A stretch of DNA of 64,000 nucleotides from Lewinellaceae bacterium (GTDB taxonomy: Bacteria; Bacteroidota; Bacteroidia; Chitinophagales; Saprospiraceae): the NCBI GenBank assembly GCA_020636375.1, contig JACJXZ010000008.1, positions 62,001 through 126,000 on the forward strand, read 5' to 3'. The notes beneath the pieces were generated by a model that was given only the letters and a program-made list of their open reading frames with translations, ran no database searches and had not been told where the DNA came from. Of the stretch, positions 45,441-55,170 are shown piece after piece. Position numbers and translations under genes: made by a program. Every line of letters starts with the position of its first letter. The stretch's first letter is position 1.

Positions 45441-46090
45441 CTTGTTGGTTTAACCAATAGGGGATAAGCCAAGGCTGAAGGCATGCCTTTTATCTCAAAA
45501 AAGGCATGCGGAAAGAAAAAACAAAAAATACCCCTTTAATGGTAAATGCGGCCGGAAAGAGTTGTTAATGAAGGAGTAAGGTGTCCGAAAACCCCTTCTG
45601 AAGGGAGGGCAGATTAAAAAGCTTATTTAAAATATTGGCATAATGTTCATTTTTATTTAACTTTGGCGTGACCTGAATCATGAAATAAACATATTTGGAA
45701 ATTCAGCTATATTTAATAGTTGGATTAACCGGATGAGAGGCGAGCTAAAAAAGTCTGACCTGTATCAAGATAGCGGATATCAAGCCTGCCTCATTATCAA
45801 TCCATTCCGGACATCTAGTTTTCCCAAAACCATTTTCCATTTATTTACTTTTCAGAGAAGTTAAGCGGCTTCTTTTTCAATTCAAATAGTTGGCCGTCGG
45901 CCGACAAGAGGGCGTAGACGATGTCCCTCTCACTTGAATTTGCGGTAAAAATTCGTTTTTAATTACGACGACGACCTAAACCAAATTTCTGGTGTTTGCA
46001 TGCTGCCCTGTGGCAGCCGCACACCGAATAATAGCGACTAGACTTAATTCTTGTTACATAACCTAATTCTTTTAAGCAAATTGTGATCTT
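45441..46090. other. AT-rich intergenic region before surface-protein copy 3
   Basis: Six hundred and fifty base pairs without a supported gene. AAGGCATGC appears in inverted form around 45478-45510 (GGCATGCC...GGCATGC). One promoter-like pair lies at 45635-45665. The last ~20 bp (46074-46095) match the leader of copy 1 at 21 of 22 positions. Confidence 0.5.
45635..45665 (+). promoter_or_regulatory. Candidate Bacteroidota-type promoter upstream of surface-protein copy 3
   Basis: TTGG at 45635-45638 and TAACTTTG at 45658-45665 fit the -33 and -7 boxes with a 19-bp spacer. The ~425-bp distance to the start codon at 46091 makes it uncertain. Confidence 0.35.
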
Positions 46091-49000
46091 ATGGAAAGAA
46101 CGAATTTTACTTTCGTTTCCCTTCCTCATTGGCTTAGGGCAGCAGCTCTGCTGTTTGTCTTTGGCATAATGGGGGGCCAACAGTCGTTCGCACAAGGCCC
46201 GTGCGCTGACGACCAATGGGCACCGGTTATCGTGTATCCTTCCCAGGATATCGTGGTAACCCTCGACCCTTGCGATCCGGATCCGGCTATCGTGTTCTTT
46301 GAGGTATCCGTGACTGACGACTGCGACGGCGACCACTTCCCTGCCGCTCCCGGTGGTTCGGTGGTTCCCGGTTCCGAATACACGGTGTCGATATTTTCCG
46401 GCCCGAGCCTCGGTACGGTATTTTCCGCCGGCGGCGACCGTTTTATGGGGGTATTGACGCCCGGAATGTATCAGGTACAAATCTCCGCTGAAGATGCTGC
46501 GGGCAACTTCCGCGACGAGGACTTCTTCATCATGGTCCTTCAGGATGACCCTCCCCCCACCAACCTGATCTGCAACTACCAGGTTAACGCTACGCTGGAT
46601 GCCAACTGCCAGCGCTTCATCACCGCCGACATGGTCCTGGAAGGCGACTTCGGCTGTGCCGAAGAGTCTGACTTCCGCGTGAGCATCGTAACCGACGACG
46701 ACCCGAGCAACGGCAACATCCTCGACGGCTGCGGCCAGTTCATTTATGAGGTAACCTACGTCGGCCCCGACATCGACGGCCCGAACCAGGGCGGTAGCGG
46801 CGGCGGCGGCGGCGGCGGCGGCGTGACCAACGGCTTCACCGGCGCTTTCGCTCCTGCTAACTGGACCATCACCGAACCCCCGCCCTCTGGTGTGGGAGGT
46901 GCGTCCGGGTTGGGTACCGTTACTTTCTCCCCTACAAACCTGCTTATCACCTCCGGGGTAGATGCTGGCGCTGTTGTGTCGATTACCCTTCCGGCTAATG
47001 GCATCTTGTCGTTTGACTTCGACTACCAGCAGGAAGCTGATATTCAAGATGATATTATCATCATCGACCTTGAAAACAACCTCATCCTCGAGCTTCTGGA
47101 AGATACGCCCGGTGGAGTTGGCAGCAACGACCAGATTGTAACCGGCAGCGGTTCAGCAAACGAACCGGTTCAGGCTGGTTGGGTGCTGATGTTTATCATA
47201 CGAGGTGAAGGTTTCCAAACTGGTGGTTTCGATTCATTCCTCGACATTTTCAACTTCCGCTTCGAAGCAGATGGCGGCGGCGGCGGCGGCGGCAACGTCG
47301 GCAATTTCCCCTTCTTTAACTTTGACGACTGCTGGGGCTACATCAACGGGGAAGACAAGACAGCGCCGGACGTAGACTGCCCGGACGACACGGACGAAGG
47401 CACGGCCATCCTGGACTGCTTCACGCAGACGGGGACGCTGGAAGACGGCGACCTGGAGATGGAGCCGCTGAACTACTCCTGCTTCATCGACGGGGGCGGC
47501 ACGACTTCGAGCCTCGACGCGGGCGTGCACTACTACGACCTGATCCCGTTCCAGGTAGACCGGACGGACTACTATACCATATTAGTATCTGACGACTTCG
47601 GCTCGACGATCGACGAGAGCGCGATCGCTTTGTTCCAGGGGGGCTTCAACCCGTCGAACCCCTGCGAGAACATCATCGCCTTCCAGGACGAGCCGATCGA
47701 CGACGTGACGCCGCCCCTGGCCAACGACGAGACCTACATCCGCATCAGCCTGCCGCTGATCGCCGGGGAGACGTACTACCTGTGGGTAGCGGCCGACGAC
47801 GACATCAGCGGCCCTGCCGGCGCCGGGGACTATACGGTAGACATCTGCCCGGACGAGAACGGCCGGGTGGGCCTGTTCGAGACCAGCACGGTGCTGAACC
47901 CGCAGACGTGGGAGCCGATGGTCATCAACACGACGGTGCTGTGGCCGCGGCGGGACGTGAGCCTGACCCTGCCGCTGTTCTGCGAAGACTTCGACCTGAT
48001 CTATAACAACCCTGCCAGCCTGGCAGTGACGGGCTCGCCCACGGGCAGCGACAACTGCGGCGGGGTGAACGTCTCTTTTGTAGACACGTACAGCAGCGCC
48101 GGGGACTGCGCGCCGATCGTCATCACGCGCCGGTTCACGACTACGGACGACAAAGGCAATTCGACGAGCTGCACGCAGGTGATCACGCTGAACCGGCCTT
48201 CGGACCTGGACGTAGAGTTCCCTCCGCGGACGGTGCCGATCGAGTGCGACGAGCAGTTCGCCACCCTGCCGAACGGCAACCCGGACCCGAGCGTGACGGG
48301 CTATCCCTTCATCGTGACGGTCAGCGGGATTTTCAACCTGGCGGACGACTACTGCAACATCGGGGCGAGCTTCGTGGACCGCGCGCGGGTGAACGTCTGC
48401 GACGGCGCCTTCAAGTTCGTGCGGGACTGGACGGTGATCGACTGGTGCGACGGGGACAACATCGCCGTGGACGCTCAGGTGATCAAGGTCGGCGACTACA
48501 CGCCGCCCACGGTAGTGTGCCCGGGCCAGGACTACGACTGGGACGGGGACCTGGACCCGCTGGTGTTCTCGGTGAGCCCGTTCGGGTGCACGGCGAGCTT
48601 CTCCACGCCGCTGCCGGACGTGACAGACAACTGCTCGGACTGGGAAGTCCACACGGAAATAGTGACTGAAGTAGAAGTAGACGTGGTGAACCAGTACGGC
48701 CAGGTGACCGGCACGCGCACCGACACGGTGGTGGTGCGGGTGATCCCCTGGAACGCGCCGACGCGGCTGGTCAGCGGCATCCCTGCCGGGGACCACTACT
48801 TCCGCTATACGGTCGAGGACGGCTGCGGCAACAAAGTAATCAAGTACTGCCCGTTCTCGGTCCGCGACCTGGTCGAGCCGACAGCCATCTGCGACGACGA
48901 CCTGACGGTGTCGATCGGCGGGGCGGACTTTGCGCGCATCTACGCTACCGACGTCGACGAAGGCTCTAACGACAACTGCGGCGAAGTGAGCCTGGCCGTG

Positions 49001-51826
49001 CGCCGCACGGGCGTGGTGCTGGACCAGTTCGGCCGGGTGATCCCGTTCATCTGCGGCAACCAGGTCAGCCCGTGGGGCCCGTTCGTGGACTTCTACTGCT
49101 GCGACGTAGGCCGCACGATCACGATCGAGCTGCGCGTGCGCGACACGGACGGCAACGAGAACATCTGCTGGCTGGACATCGTGCCGGAAGAGAAGGTGAA
49201 GCCGTTCTGCTACGCGCCGCACCCGGTAATGGTCGACTGCGACGACCTGCCCTACAGCTTTGACGCTACCGACACGCTGCAGCTTCAGCAGCTGTTCGGC
49301 GACGCCACTTCCGAAGACAACTGCGGCTCCTGGGAGCGCGAGCTGCCGCCGGTGCCGGACCTGGAGTGCGGCTTCGGCACGATCATCCGCCGCTTCAAGG
49401 CGTTTGATATGAACGGCAACGAGAGCGTCAACCTGTGCACGCAGGTAGTGACGATCAAGGAAGTGCACAACTTCGAGATCAAGTTCCCGGCCGACGCCGA
49501 AGCCATCTGCGGCGTGGCGGACCCGGACAGCGTAACCTATACGGAGATCGGCTGCGACCTGCTGGCCGTGAACCATACCGACGAAGTGTTCTCGGCCTCT
49601 GGCGACGAGTGCTACAAGATCTTCCGCAAGTGGAAGGTGATCAACTGGTGCCAGTTCGACGAGAACCAGGACCCGTTGGTGATCGGCCGCGACGAAGACT
49701 GCGACGGCCGGCCCGGCGACGAGTGCGTATACGTGCTGCACCGCCCCGGCGGCAAGAACTACATCGACCGGGACGACGACGAGACCGAGCCGAACAACGT
49801 GCCCCTGGCCTTCCAGAACATCTGCAACGGGATCGACGACTTCTGGCGCAAGGTGGACTACGACGGCGGCCAGTACGAATATACCCAGATCATCAAGGTA
49901 TACGACGACATCGACCCGGAGATCAGCGCGGACCCGCAGGACTTCTGCTCGTACGACAACGTGAACTGCACGGGCCTGGTAGGGCTGCCGTTCCGCGTCG
50001 ACGAGAACTGCACGCCGGACGACCTGACCATCAAGGTGTTCCTGGACGCTGGCGCCGACGGCACCATCGACTTCGACCTCCTGGACCTGACGGACGGGGC
50101 GTTCGACGACTTCACGCTGACGGGCGCTTATCCGGACTACCAGCTCAACGGGCGCTTCCCGATCGGCTGCCACGCGTTCGAAGTGCACGTGAAGGACGGC
50201 TGCGGCAACGTCAACAGCGAGCTGCTGGATTTCTGCGTAGTGGACTGCAAGGCGCCGTCGCCGGTATGCATCAACGGCCTGGCCATCGAGCTGATGCCGG
50301 TAGACTTTGACGGGGACGACGTTCCGGACAGCGGCCAGATGGCGATCTGGGCGAACGACTTCGTGGTCTCGCCGATGGCAGACTGCACCGGCCCGGTAAC
50401 CTACTCGATCAACCGGGCGGGCGACGATCCCAACGTAGACTCCACGGGCATCGTGCTGACGTGCGCGGACACGGGCACGCTGGTAGTGGAAATCTGGGCT
50501 TATGACCAGACGGGCAACGCGGACTTCTGCGAGACGTACATCCTGGTACAGGACAACATGGGCCTGTGCGGGCCGGATTCCCTGACAGTCGGCATCTCCG
50601 GCGCCATAGCTACCGAAGCGGGCGCTGGCGTGCAGGACGTAGAGGTGCGCCTCTCGGGCCAGGGCAACGGCGTGGAGACGACCAACGCGAACGGCCTGTA
50701 CAGCTTTGCGGGCCTGCGCGAGGGCTACGACTACACGGTGACGCCGGAGCTGGACGCGAACTACCTCAACGGGGTATCGACCTTCGACCTGGTGCTGATC
50801 AGCAAGCACATCCTGGGCGTGCAGCCGCTGGGCAGCCCGTACCAGATGATCGCGGCGGACGTGAACAACAGCCGCTCGATCACGACGCTGGACCTGATCC
50901 AGCTGCGCAAGCTGATCCTGTCGATCGACACGGAATTCGAGAACAACACGAGCTGGCGCTTCGTAGAGGCCGCCTATGTGTTCCCGAACCCGGCCAACCC
51001 GTGGTTTGAGGAGTTCCCCGAAGTGGTGAATATCAACAACCTGCCGGCGGCAAGCATCAGCAACGCCAACTTCGTAGGCGTGAAGGTGGGCGACGTGAAC
51101 GGCGACGCCCAGGCCAACGCGCTGGCGCGGGTACAGGGCCGGGCCCAGCAAGGCGCTCTGGTGTTCAACGTAGAAGAAGCCAGCCTGAAGGCGGGCGGCG
51201 AGTACGCCGTAGCGTTCTCTTCTGCGGAAATGGCTAACATCGAAGGCTACCAGGCCACGCTGCAGTTCGACGTTAAGGCGCTGGAACTGGTGGACATCGT
51301 GCCGGGCGCAGCCACGCAGGACAACTTCGGCCTGTCGTACGCCAGCGAAGGCCTGATAACGACGAGCTGGAACCAGGCAGCGAACAGCGAATTGCGAAAC
51401 GCGAACACCGCGTTGTTCAGCCTGGTGTTCCGCGCCAAAGCGGACGCGCAGCTTAGCGAGCTCCTGAGCGTGAACTCCCGCGTGACGAAGGCCGAAGCGT
51501 ACAACGTAGACGGCAGCTACATGGGCGTCGAGGTGGCGTTCAGCGGCCAGGCAAACGTAGCGGGCAAGTTCGAGCTGTACCAGAACACGCCGAACCCGTT
51601 CAAGGGCGAGACGCTGATTGGCTTCAACCTGCCGTCTGACGACAAGGTGACGCTGACGGTCAGCGACGTGACGGGCAGGGTGCTGCGGCTGGCGCGCATG
51701 GACGGCGTTAAGGGGTACAACAACATCGCGTTGAGCTCCCACACGCTGCCGGCAACCGGCGTGCTGTACTACACCGTAGAGACGTCAGAATACACTGCGA
51801 CCAGGAAGATGGTTATCATCGAATAA
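46091..51826 (+). CDS. Giant T9SS surface protein, mosaic family copy 3 (1911 aa)
   Basis: The shortest family member. A signal peptide (1-35) leads almost directly into the conserved WAPVIVYPSQDIVV module (43-226), with no lectin or PPC domains before it. The copy-specific cassette (about 227-406) is bounded on both sides by poly-glycine runs of eight residues. The constant block (407-1911) carries HYR-like domains, a dockerin-like segment (ADVNNSRSITTLDLIQLRKL), a cohesin-like domain and a T9SS type A sorting domain. Leader sequence matches copy 1, while the 3' flank and terminator match copy 2, so the three genes have exchanged or inherited different ends. Exported adhesin or matrix role is inferred. 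Confidence 0.85.
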   Translation: MERTNFTFVSLPHWLRAAALLFVFGIMGGQQSFAQGPCADDQWAPVIVYPSQDIVVTLDPCDPDPAIVFFEVSVTDDCDGDHFPAAPGGSVVPGSEYTVSIFSGPSLGTVFSAGGDRFMGVLTPGMYQVQISAEDAAGNFRDEDFFIMVLQDDPPPTNLICNYQVNATLDANCQRFITADMVLEGDFGCAEESDFRVSIVTDDDPSNGNILDGCGQFIYEVTYVGPDIDGPNQGGSGGGGGGGGVTNGFTGAFAPANWTITEPPPSGVGGASGLGTVTFSPTNLLITSGVDAGAVVSITLPANGILSFDFDYQQEADIQDDIIIIDLENNLILELLEDTPGGVGSNDQIVTGSGSANEPVQAGWVLMFIIRGEGFQTGGFDSFLDIFNFRFEADGGGGGGGNVGNFPFFNFDDCWGYINGEDKTAPDVDCPDDTDEGTAILDCFTQTGTLEDGDLEMEPLNYSCFIDGGGTTSSLDAGVHYYDLIPFQVDRTDYYTILVSDDFGSTIDESAIALFQGGFNPSNPCENIIAFQDEPIDDVTPPLANDETYIRISLPLIAGETYYLWVAADDDISGPAGAGDYTVDICPDENGRVGLFETSTVLNPQTWEPMVINTTVLWPRRDVSLTLPLFCEDFDLIYNNPASLAVTGSPTGSDNCGGVNVSFVDTYSSAGDCAPIVITRRFTTTDDKGNSTSCTQVITLNRPSDLDVEFPPRTVPIECDEQFATLPNGNPDPSVTGYPFIVTVSGIFNLADDYCNIGASFVDRARVNVCDGAFKFVRDWTVIDWCDGDNIAVDAQVIKVGDYTPPTVVCPGQDYDWDGDLDPLVFSVSPFGCTASFSTPLPDVTDNCSDWEVHTEIVTEVEVDVVNQYGQVTGTRTDTVVVRVIPWNAPTRLVSGIPAGDHYFRYTVEDGCGNKVIKYCPFSVRDLVEPTAICDDDLTVSIGGADFARIYATDVDEGSNDNCGEVSLAVRRTGVVLDQFGRVIPFICGNQVSPWGPFVDFYCCDVGRTITIELRVRDTDGNENICWLDIVPEEKVKPFCYAPHPVMVDCDDLPYSFDATDTLQLQQLFGDATSEDNCGSWERELPPVPDLECGFGTIIRRFKAFDMNGNESVNLCTQVVTIKEVHNFEIKFPADAEAICGVADPDSVTYTEIGCDLLAVNHTDEVFSASGDECYKIFRKWKVINWCQFDENQDPLVIGRDEDCDGRPGDECVYVLHRPGGKNYIDRDDDETEPNNVPLAFQNICNGIDDFWRKVDYDGGQYEYTQIIKVYDDIDPEISADPQDFCSYDNVNCTGLVGLPFRVDENCTPDDLTIKVFLDAGADGTIDFDLLDLTDGAFDDFTLTGAYPDYQLNGRFPIGCHAFEVHVKDGCGNVNSELLDFCVVDCKAPSPVCINGLAIELMPVDFDGDDVPDSGQMAIWANDFVVSPMADCTGPVTYSINRAGDDPNVDSTGIVLTCADTGTLVVEIWAYDQTGNADFCETYILVQDNMGLCGPDSLTVGISGAIATEAGAGVQDVEVRLSGQGNGVETTNANGLYSFAGLREGYDYTVTPELDANYLNGVSTFDLVLISKHILGVQPLGSPYQMIAADVNNSRSITTLDLIQLRKLILSIDTEFENNTSWRFVEAAYVFPNPANPWFEEFPEVVNINNLPAASISNANFVGVKVGDVNGDAQANALARVQGRAQQGALVFNVEEASLKAGGEYAVAFSSAEMANIEGYQATLQFDVKALELVDIVPGAATQDNFGLSYASEGLITTSWNQAANSELRNANTALFSLVFRAKADAQLSELLSVNSRVTKAEAYNVDGSYMGVEVAFSGQANVAGKFELYQNTPNPFKGETLIGFNLPSDDKVTLTVSDVTGRVLRLARMDGVKGYNNIALSSHTLPATGVLYYTVETSEYTATRKMVIIE
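47308..51826 (+). repeat. Constant 3' block of the mosaic surface-protein family, copy 3
   Basis: Nearly identical to 40826-45344, and the identity runs on past the stop through the terminator to about 51920. Confidence 0.9.
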
Positions 51827-51883
51827 CCGGGCGGGCCACCCGTCTTATCTAAGCCGGGTAAACTTTTAAGTGGCCCGTACCAA

Positions 51884-51926
51884 AAAAGGCCGGGTAGCCC
51901 ATCGGGGCTGCCCGGCCTTTTGTTTT
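51884..51926. terminator. Bidirectional terminator between copy 3 and the nucleotidyltransferase gene
   Basis: The duplicated GGCCGGG/CCCGGCC hairpin. Here it has an A-run on the left and TTTTGTTTT on the right, so it can end transcription from both convergent genes (stops at 51826 and 51950). Confidence 0.7.
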
Positions 51927-51949
51927 GTACAGGCCCATTCAAATCAACT

Positions 51950-53017
51950 TCAAAGAGGGGAATACAACTCCTCCCGCATTTCCACCAGTACCCGGTTGAT
52001 CTTTGGCAGGCTTGGTTCTTCGGGCAAAGGGCTTTGGTCAAAGAGTTTATCGATCCGGGCCATGCGCTGTTCTGCCCATTCTACCAGTTGCTCATACCCG
52101 AACCGGCCGCTGCGGATGTCCAGCAGGAATTCCCGGTTGGGGCGGCGTACCCGGATAACGCCCTCCCGGGCGATCTCCTCCGCCATGTCGAGCAGGCGGA
52201 AGGTATGCATCATGTTCTTGGCGTCGTAGTTTTTGCCGTGGGACAGGGTATTTTCGTACCGGGTTTCGTTGCGTTTTTCCACCCACTCCCAGTACTGGCG
52301 GTACTCTTTGCAGTAAGTTTGATACCCGTCTTTGTTGAAGGACAGTATCGTTTCCATCGGGTGGCCTTTGGGAATGCTGCTCAGTGCCAGCTCATTGCTG
52401 GCGGGTTTCCGAATGATGCCGCTAAACCCCAGTTCTTCGCCCGGATCATAGTACAGCCCATAGGTGTCCCGGAAATGGGGAATATTGGCCAGCCCGCACA
52501 ATTCCTGCCGGTAGCCTTTGCGTTCCAGCCACTTTCGGAGCGGCATGCTACCCTGGTTCCAGAGCACGTAGCAGAAATCCAGAGGCGTTTTGCGCTCCTT
52601 TGGCATAGGGTTAAGGATTTTCTTGTTCAGCCCGCGGGCTTTGCGCACCTGGGTGAAGGCATAACCGCCGAAGGTGTCCCGGCACTTTTTCGACAGGAAG
52701 TCTTGCACCCGCAGCCGGTCCATAATGGGGTGCCGGCGTTGTATGCAATCCTCCGGCATAGCCAGCAGTTCCAGGATGTTGGGGTTGTTTTTGGAAAGCA
52801 GCTCGACGAACCGGCCCAGTTCGTAGTAAATCGTATCATTGGTTTCGTCATTCAACTGAAGCGTGTAATCCAGCCCATAGAAAGAAGCCTTTGGCAGCAG
52901 GAAAACGCCCCGGATATCCAGGTCTGAAGTGGGCAGGGCGGTTCCATAGGCCCGGCTCCCGCTCCAGGCTTCGAGCAGGATGAGCTGAGGGTGGGTGTAA
53001 AGGTCAGTGATGGTCAT
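51950..53017 (-). CDS. RlaP-like DNA polymerase beta-superfamily nucleotidyltransferase
   Basis: A 355-residue protein. The N-terminal motif GSRAYGTALPTSDLDIRGVF (residues 20-39) is the nucleotidyltransferase signature: Gly-Ser followed by the Asp32/Asp34 metal pair. The remaining ~300 residues are helical with conserved Asn/Tyr/Lys-rich patches (NPNILELL, FRLLDMAEEI). This matches the predicted nucleotidyltransferase family that includes RlaP, found near RNA ligases and repair genes in other bacteria. No such partner is present here. The substrate (RNA or protein) is unknown. It stands as a single gene ~40 bp upstream of a kinase gene on the same strand. Confidence 0.85.
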   Translation of the reverse strand: MTITDLYTHPQLILLEAWSGSRAYGTALPTSDLDIRGVFLLPKASFYGLDYTLQLNDETNDTIYYELGRFVELLSKNNPNILELLAMPEDCIQRRHPIMDRLRVQDFLSKKCRDTFGGYAFTQVRKARGLNKKILNPMPKERKTPLDFCYVLWNQGSMPLRKWLERKGYRQELCGLANIPHFRDTYGLYYDPGEELGFSGIIRKPASNELALSSIPKGHPMETILSFNKDGYQTYCKEYRQYWEWVEKRNETRYENTLSHGKNYDAKNMMHTFRLLDMAEEIAREGVIRVRRPNREFLLDIRSGRFGYEQLVEWAEQRMARIDKLFDQSPLPEEPSLPKINRVLVEMREELYSPL

Positions 53018-53055
53018 TTGATGCCGGTTATGGTACGTGTCAGAAAAAGCCCTTA

Positions 53056-55170
53056 CTATACCCGTTCCACCGGCAGCCGGATGACGAACTCAGTATACTC
53101 TCCCGGTTCGCTTTTCACCTCCATTTCCCCGTGATGGCCGATGACGATCAGGTCGTGGCTGATCGAAAGCCCCAGGCCGGTGTTGCCTGTGCCGGCGGGC
53201 TTGGTAGTAAAAAAGGGCTGGAAGATATTTTCGCGGATTTTCTCCGGGATGCCGGGGCCATTGTCCCGGAAATAAATGACGGCTTTGCCCTTGTTCAGTT
53301 CTGTGCGCACGGTGATGGCCGGCTCGAAGGAAGGCCCTGTGGCCTTCTGTTTTTCATTTAGCGCGTAACAGGCGTTTTGGAACAGGTTCAGGATCACCCG
53401 GCCCATATCCTGCGGGATGGCCTTCACAGGAGGCAGCGAAGGGTTGTAGTGTCTCTCGATAGCCACGTCGAAGCCGGGCGCGTTGGCGCGGTAGCCGTGG
53501 TAGGCCAGGTGGATGTTTTCCTCGATCAGGGTATTGAGGTCTACCGGCTGGGGTTCGCCCTTATCTCCCCGGGCCTGCTCCATCATGCGTTTGACGACGC
53601 GGTCGGCCCGCAGGCCGTTTTCCCGGATATCTCTGGCATTTTGGTTGATGTCTTCGGCCAGGTCCCGAAGCAGCCCGAACTGATCAGGCGGCAATTTTTC
53701 CTCGTTTTCGGCGAGCACTTCCAGGAGTTCGTCCCCGAGGTCGACGGACCCTTCGGCGAAATTGGTGACGAAGTTCAGCGGGTTCTTGATCTCGTGGGCG
53801 ATCCCGGCGGTGATCTGGCCCAGGGAGGCCAGTTTGTCCTGCATGATGAGCTGGCGCTGAGCTTCGAACTTTTCGGCAGCCCGGATGCGCCGCAGGCGGT
53901 AGTACTGTGCCAGGATAACGATGAACACCAGGGCCACCAGCAGGCCTGCCGCTGTGGCATACTGAACGGACCGCTGCCGCCGGAGCCTGGCGTCGAGCTC
54001 GTATTCGAGCTGTTGTTTTTCTTTTTCAAACTCGTATTCCGCGCCGAGAAGGGCGACGCTTTTGATCTTTTCCTCGTTGAGCAGGGAGTCCTTGGCCGAT
54101 TCGTAGATTTCGTGATATTTCAGGGCCAGGGGGTAATCCTGTTGCAATTTGTAAACGTGGTAGAGGCCTTTGGCGGCCTTTTCCACTTCTGGTTTCAGGT
54201 TGCCGGCGCGGGCCTCCTGGAATGCCTGCTCGAAGTAGGAGCGGGCGCGGAAGAGGTTGGCCGGGGTTCTTCCCTGGCTCTCCAGGGCCAGATAGGCTTC
54301 GCCCAGGCCGGCCAGCGACTGGGACATCTCCCTTTTGGCCTCCGCCTTGCGGGCTTCCTGCAAGGCCTGGTTATGAAATTCGATAGCCCGGGTGTAGTCG
54401 CCCCGGGCGGCATGCACCTTGCCGATATTGTTGAGGGTGTAGGCGTAGTACGGGTCTCCGCCGGAAACGCCGAAGGCGTCCAGGGACTGTTCAAAATAGA
54501 AGAGCGCCGAATCGAGCTGGCCCCTTTCCAGGTAAATTTCCCCGAGGTTGACCAGGGACGTGCCAATGGCGCCGAAATCGCCGATCTCTTCGCTGATCCG
54601 GACCGCCCGCAGGGAATAGTCCATAGCTTTGTCGTGATTGGCGGGACTGTTGAAATAAACGGCGCCGATGTTGGTCAGGGCCGTGGCGATGCGCAGCTTG
54701 TTGCCCAGTTCTTCTGATACCCGGAGGGATTCCAGGTAATACTCCAGTGCTTTGGGGTCGTCTCCCTGGTTGAAATAAACGGCGCCGATGTTGTTCAGCA
54801 GGTTGCTCACGCCCAGCTGGTCGCCGATAGATTCAAAGATAGACAGCGATTGCTTCCAGTAGTTCAGCACCTCGCGGTAGTCGCCCGAAAAGTAGTAGGC
54901 CAGGCCTTTGTTTTTCAGCGCGTAGGCTTTTCCCCGGGGAAAGCCGAGTTCTTCCGCCAGTTCGATGGCCTGGTTGCTGTAAGCCAGGGCCTCATCCGGC
55001 CGGGAAGCCAGCAACTGGCTGCTCAGGCTCAGCAGGAGGTTTACCGTCGCCGTATCTTTGCCGGCGGCGCTCAGCGCTGCTCTCAGGCTGTCCGCCTTAC
55101 TGTTCTGTGCCCCGCCCGGCACCGGGAAGAGCAGGAGGGCGATGGTGGTAATAAGAAAGATGTTTTTCAC
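53056..55170 (-). CDS. TPR-sensor histidine kinase
   Basis: A 704-residue membrane kinase. The GTG at 55170 was chosen as the start because it gives a signal peptide (about 1-22) and a 4-bp GTGA overlap with the upstream cyclase gene; an upstream ATG at 55251 lies inside that gene. TPRs fill residues ~40-350 on the periplasmic side, then come a coiled coil, one membrane helix (404-421), the H-box AGIAHEIKNPLNF with His459, an N-box (NLFQNACYAL), and G-boxes DNGPGIP and GTGNTGLGLS. It should autophosphorylate and pass the signal to a response regulator encoded elsewhere. The TPR half is closely related to that of the neighbouring cyclase. Confidence 0.92.
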   Translation of the reverse strand: MKNIFLITTIALLLFPVPGGAQNSKADSLRAALSAAGKDTATVNLLLSLSSQLLASRPDEALAYSNQAIELAEELGFPRGKAYALKNKGLAYYFSGDYREVLNYWKQSLSIFESIGDQLGVSNLLNNIGAVYFNQGDDPKALEYYLESLRVSEELGNKLRIATALTNIGAVYFNSPANHDKAMDYSLRAVRISEEIGDFGAIGTSLVNLGEIYLERGQLDSALFYFEQSLDAFGVSGGDPYYAYTLNNIGKVHAARGDYTRAIEFHNQALQEARKAEAKREMSQSLAGLGEAYLALESQGRTPANLFRARSYFEQAFQEARAGNLKPEVEKAAKGLYHVYKLQQDYPLALKYHEIYESAKDSLLNEEKIKSVALLGAEYEFEKEKQQLEYELDARLRRQRSVQYATAAGLLVALVFIVILAQYYRLRRIRAAEKFEAQRQLIMQDKLASLGQITAGIAHEIKNPLNFVTNFAEGSVDLGDELLEVLAENEEKLPPDQFGLLRDLAEDINQNARDIRENGLRADRVVKRMMEQARGDKGEPQPVDLNTLIEENIHLAYHGYRANAPGFDVAIERHYNPSLPPVKAIPQDMGRVILNLFQNACYALNEKQKATGPSFEPAITVRTELNKGKAVIYFRDNGPGIPEKIRENIFQPFFTTKPAGTGNTGLGLSISHDLIVIGHHGEMEVKSEPGEYTEFVIRLPVERV

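Noticed and set aside
45959..47047. Minus-strand frame of 362 codons over the start of surface-protein copy 3
   Set aside because: Antisense to a protein with a clear signal peptide and conserved module; product lacks any recognisable domain.
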